From positions 1 through 5,731 of the forward strand of contig JAISTN010000302.1 in NCBI GenBank assembly GCA_031272565.1: 5,731 bases of DNA, read 5' to 3'. Position 1 is the stretch's first letter. Each line of letters opens with the position of its first letter. The translations under genes and the position numbers were made by a program. The notes below the pieces were generated by a model. That model saw nothing but the letters and a program-made list of their open reading frames with translations, did no database searches and was not told where the DNA came from. Shown one piece after another: positions 4,966 through 5,731 of this stretch. The stretch comes from Bifidobacteriaceae bacterium (GTDB lineage Bacteria; Actinomycetota; Actinomycetes; Actinomycetales; WQXJ01).

Positions 4966-5731
4966 GCCAGGCGGGCGGCCCGGCGGCGCGCCACCGCTTG
5001 GACATGAAGCCGGTCCGCTATGCGGTCCGGGACTTGAAGCTGGCCGCGGCCGGCCGGCATCAGATCAAGCTGGCCGAACAGCAGATGCCGGGGCTGATGG
5101 CGTTGCGGGAGGAATACGGCGCGGCCCAGCCGCTGAAGGGTGCGCGCATCACCGGTTCGCTGCACATGACGGTGCAGACGGCGGTCCTGATTGAAACCCT
5201 GGTGGCCTTGGGGGCCCAAGTGCGTTGGGCGAGCTGCAACATTTTCTCAACCCAGGATGAGGCAGCGGCGGCCGTGGCGGTGGGCCCGGAGGGCACACCG
5301 GACCGTGTCCAGGGCCAGCCGGTGTTCGCCTGGAAGGGCGAATCGTTGGCGGACTACTGGTGGTGCACGGTGCAGGCCTTGACTTGGGGTGAGGGCGGCC
5401 CGGATCTGCTGGTGGACGATGGCGGTGACGCCACTTTGGCCTTGCACGTGGGCCGCGATTTGGAGCTGGAAGGTGAGACGGCGGCCTCGTTTGTCAGTTT
5501 GGCTGGCAGCGCGGAGGGCCAGGTCATCCAGGAGGCGCTGCGGCAGGTGGAGGCGGCCCGGCCGGGCTGGTTTGGCCGGGCGGTGGCCGGGGTGCGGGGC
5601 GTGTCGGAGGAGACCACCACGGGCGTGCACCGGTTGTACCAGTTGGCCGATGCCGCCAGTTTGGCTTTCCCGGCCATCAACGTCAACGATTCGGTGACCA
5701 AGTCCAAGTTCGACAACAAGTACGGCATCCG
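4962..5731 (+). CDS. ahcY: Adenosylhomocysteinase (SAH hydrolase), N-terminal part
   Basis: This is the first 256 codons of an enzyme usually about 470-490 aa long; the window ends just before the Rossmann NAD-binding domain. It reversibly hydrolyses S-adenosylhomocysteine to adenosine and homocysteine in the cytoplasm, relieving product inhibition of methyltransferases. Visible substrate-domain motifs are GSLHMT (65-70), NIFSTQD (93-99), DDGGDAT (152-158), SEETTTGV (215-222) and [14 protein letters not shown] (242-255). K247 and D251 match the catalytic Lys186 and Asp190 of the human enzyme. Residues about 162-208 hold the extra segment found in mycobacterial and plant enzymes, though poorly conserved in sequence. 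GTG 4962 overlaps the upstream TGA (GTGA) and has GGAG 8 nt before it. ATG 5004 would remove 14 residues and is the alternative start. The 3' half and its end cannot be seen. Confidence 0.97.
   Translation, partial: MSQAGGPAARHRLDMKPVRYAVRDLKLAAAGRHQIKLAEQQMPGLMALREEYGAAQPLKGARITGSLHMTVQTAVLIETLVALGAQVRWASCNIFSTQDEAAAAVAVGPEGTPDRVQGQPVFAWKGESLADYWWCTVQALTWGEGGPDLLVDDGGDATLALHVGRDLELEGETAASFVSLAGSAEGQVIQEALRQVEAARPGWFGRAVAGVRGVSEETTTGVHRLYQLADAASLAFPAINVNDSVTKSKFDNKYGI

Overview
This is a GC-rich window that looks like chromosomal DNA of an actinobacterium. The evidence is the gene set (an actinobacterial-type manB, a Trm112-like zinc-ribbon gene and an ahcY carrying the insertion seen in mycobacterial-type enzymes), frequent GTG starts, strong G/C bias at third codon positions, and a start that looks leaderless. 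I cannot place it to genus.

Layout. Bases 1-335 are non-coding and hold a 58-bp direct repeat with small stem-loops. Bases 336-1622 (minus strand) encode a secreted protein with a signal peptide, a PPC-like beta domain and five FG-GAP/VCBS repeats. Bases 1623-3184 are about 1.55 kb with no convincing gene but dense repeats. From outside to centre these are: long units on the minus strand (1771-2065) with relatives on the plus strand (2894-3080); a 33-bp inverted-repeat element (2088-2293); a tandem pair of palindromes (2326-2460); and a central array of ten 20-nt repeats, five in each orientation, at a 41/42-nt period (2491-2872). The block reads as a nested, imperfect mirror centred near 2681.

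Bases 3185-5731 hold a plus-strand gene set. manB (phosphomannomutase) appears to be read from a leaderless promoter. A roughly 200-nt spacer follows whose ends close in a perfect 11-bp stem that includes the manB stop codon. Next come a 55-aa Trm112-like zinc-ribbon protein and ahcY (adenosylhomocysteinase), which overlaps it by 4 bp and runs off the window end. ManB feeds mannose-1-phosphate to GDP-mannose synthesis, and AhcY removes S-adenosylhomocysteine left by methyltransferases. Trm112-like proteins are known partners of methyltransferases, so the Trm112/ahcY pairing makes biochemical sense.

The least explained parts are the mirrored 41/42-nt array with its nested flanks and the structured spacer between manB and the Trm112-like gene. 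Neither matches a class I can name with confidence.
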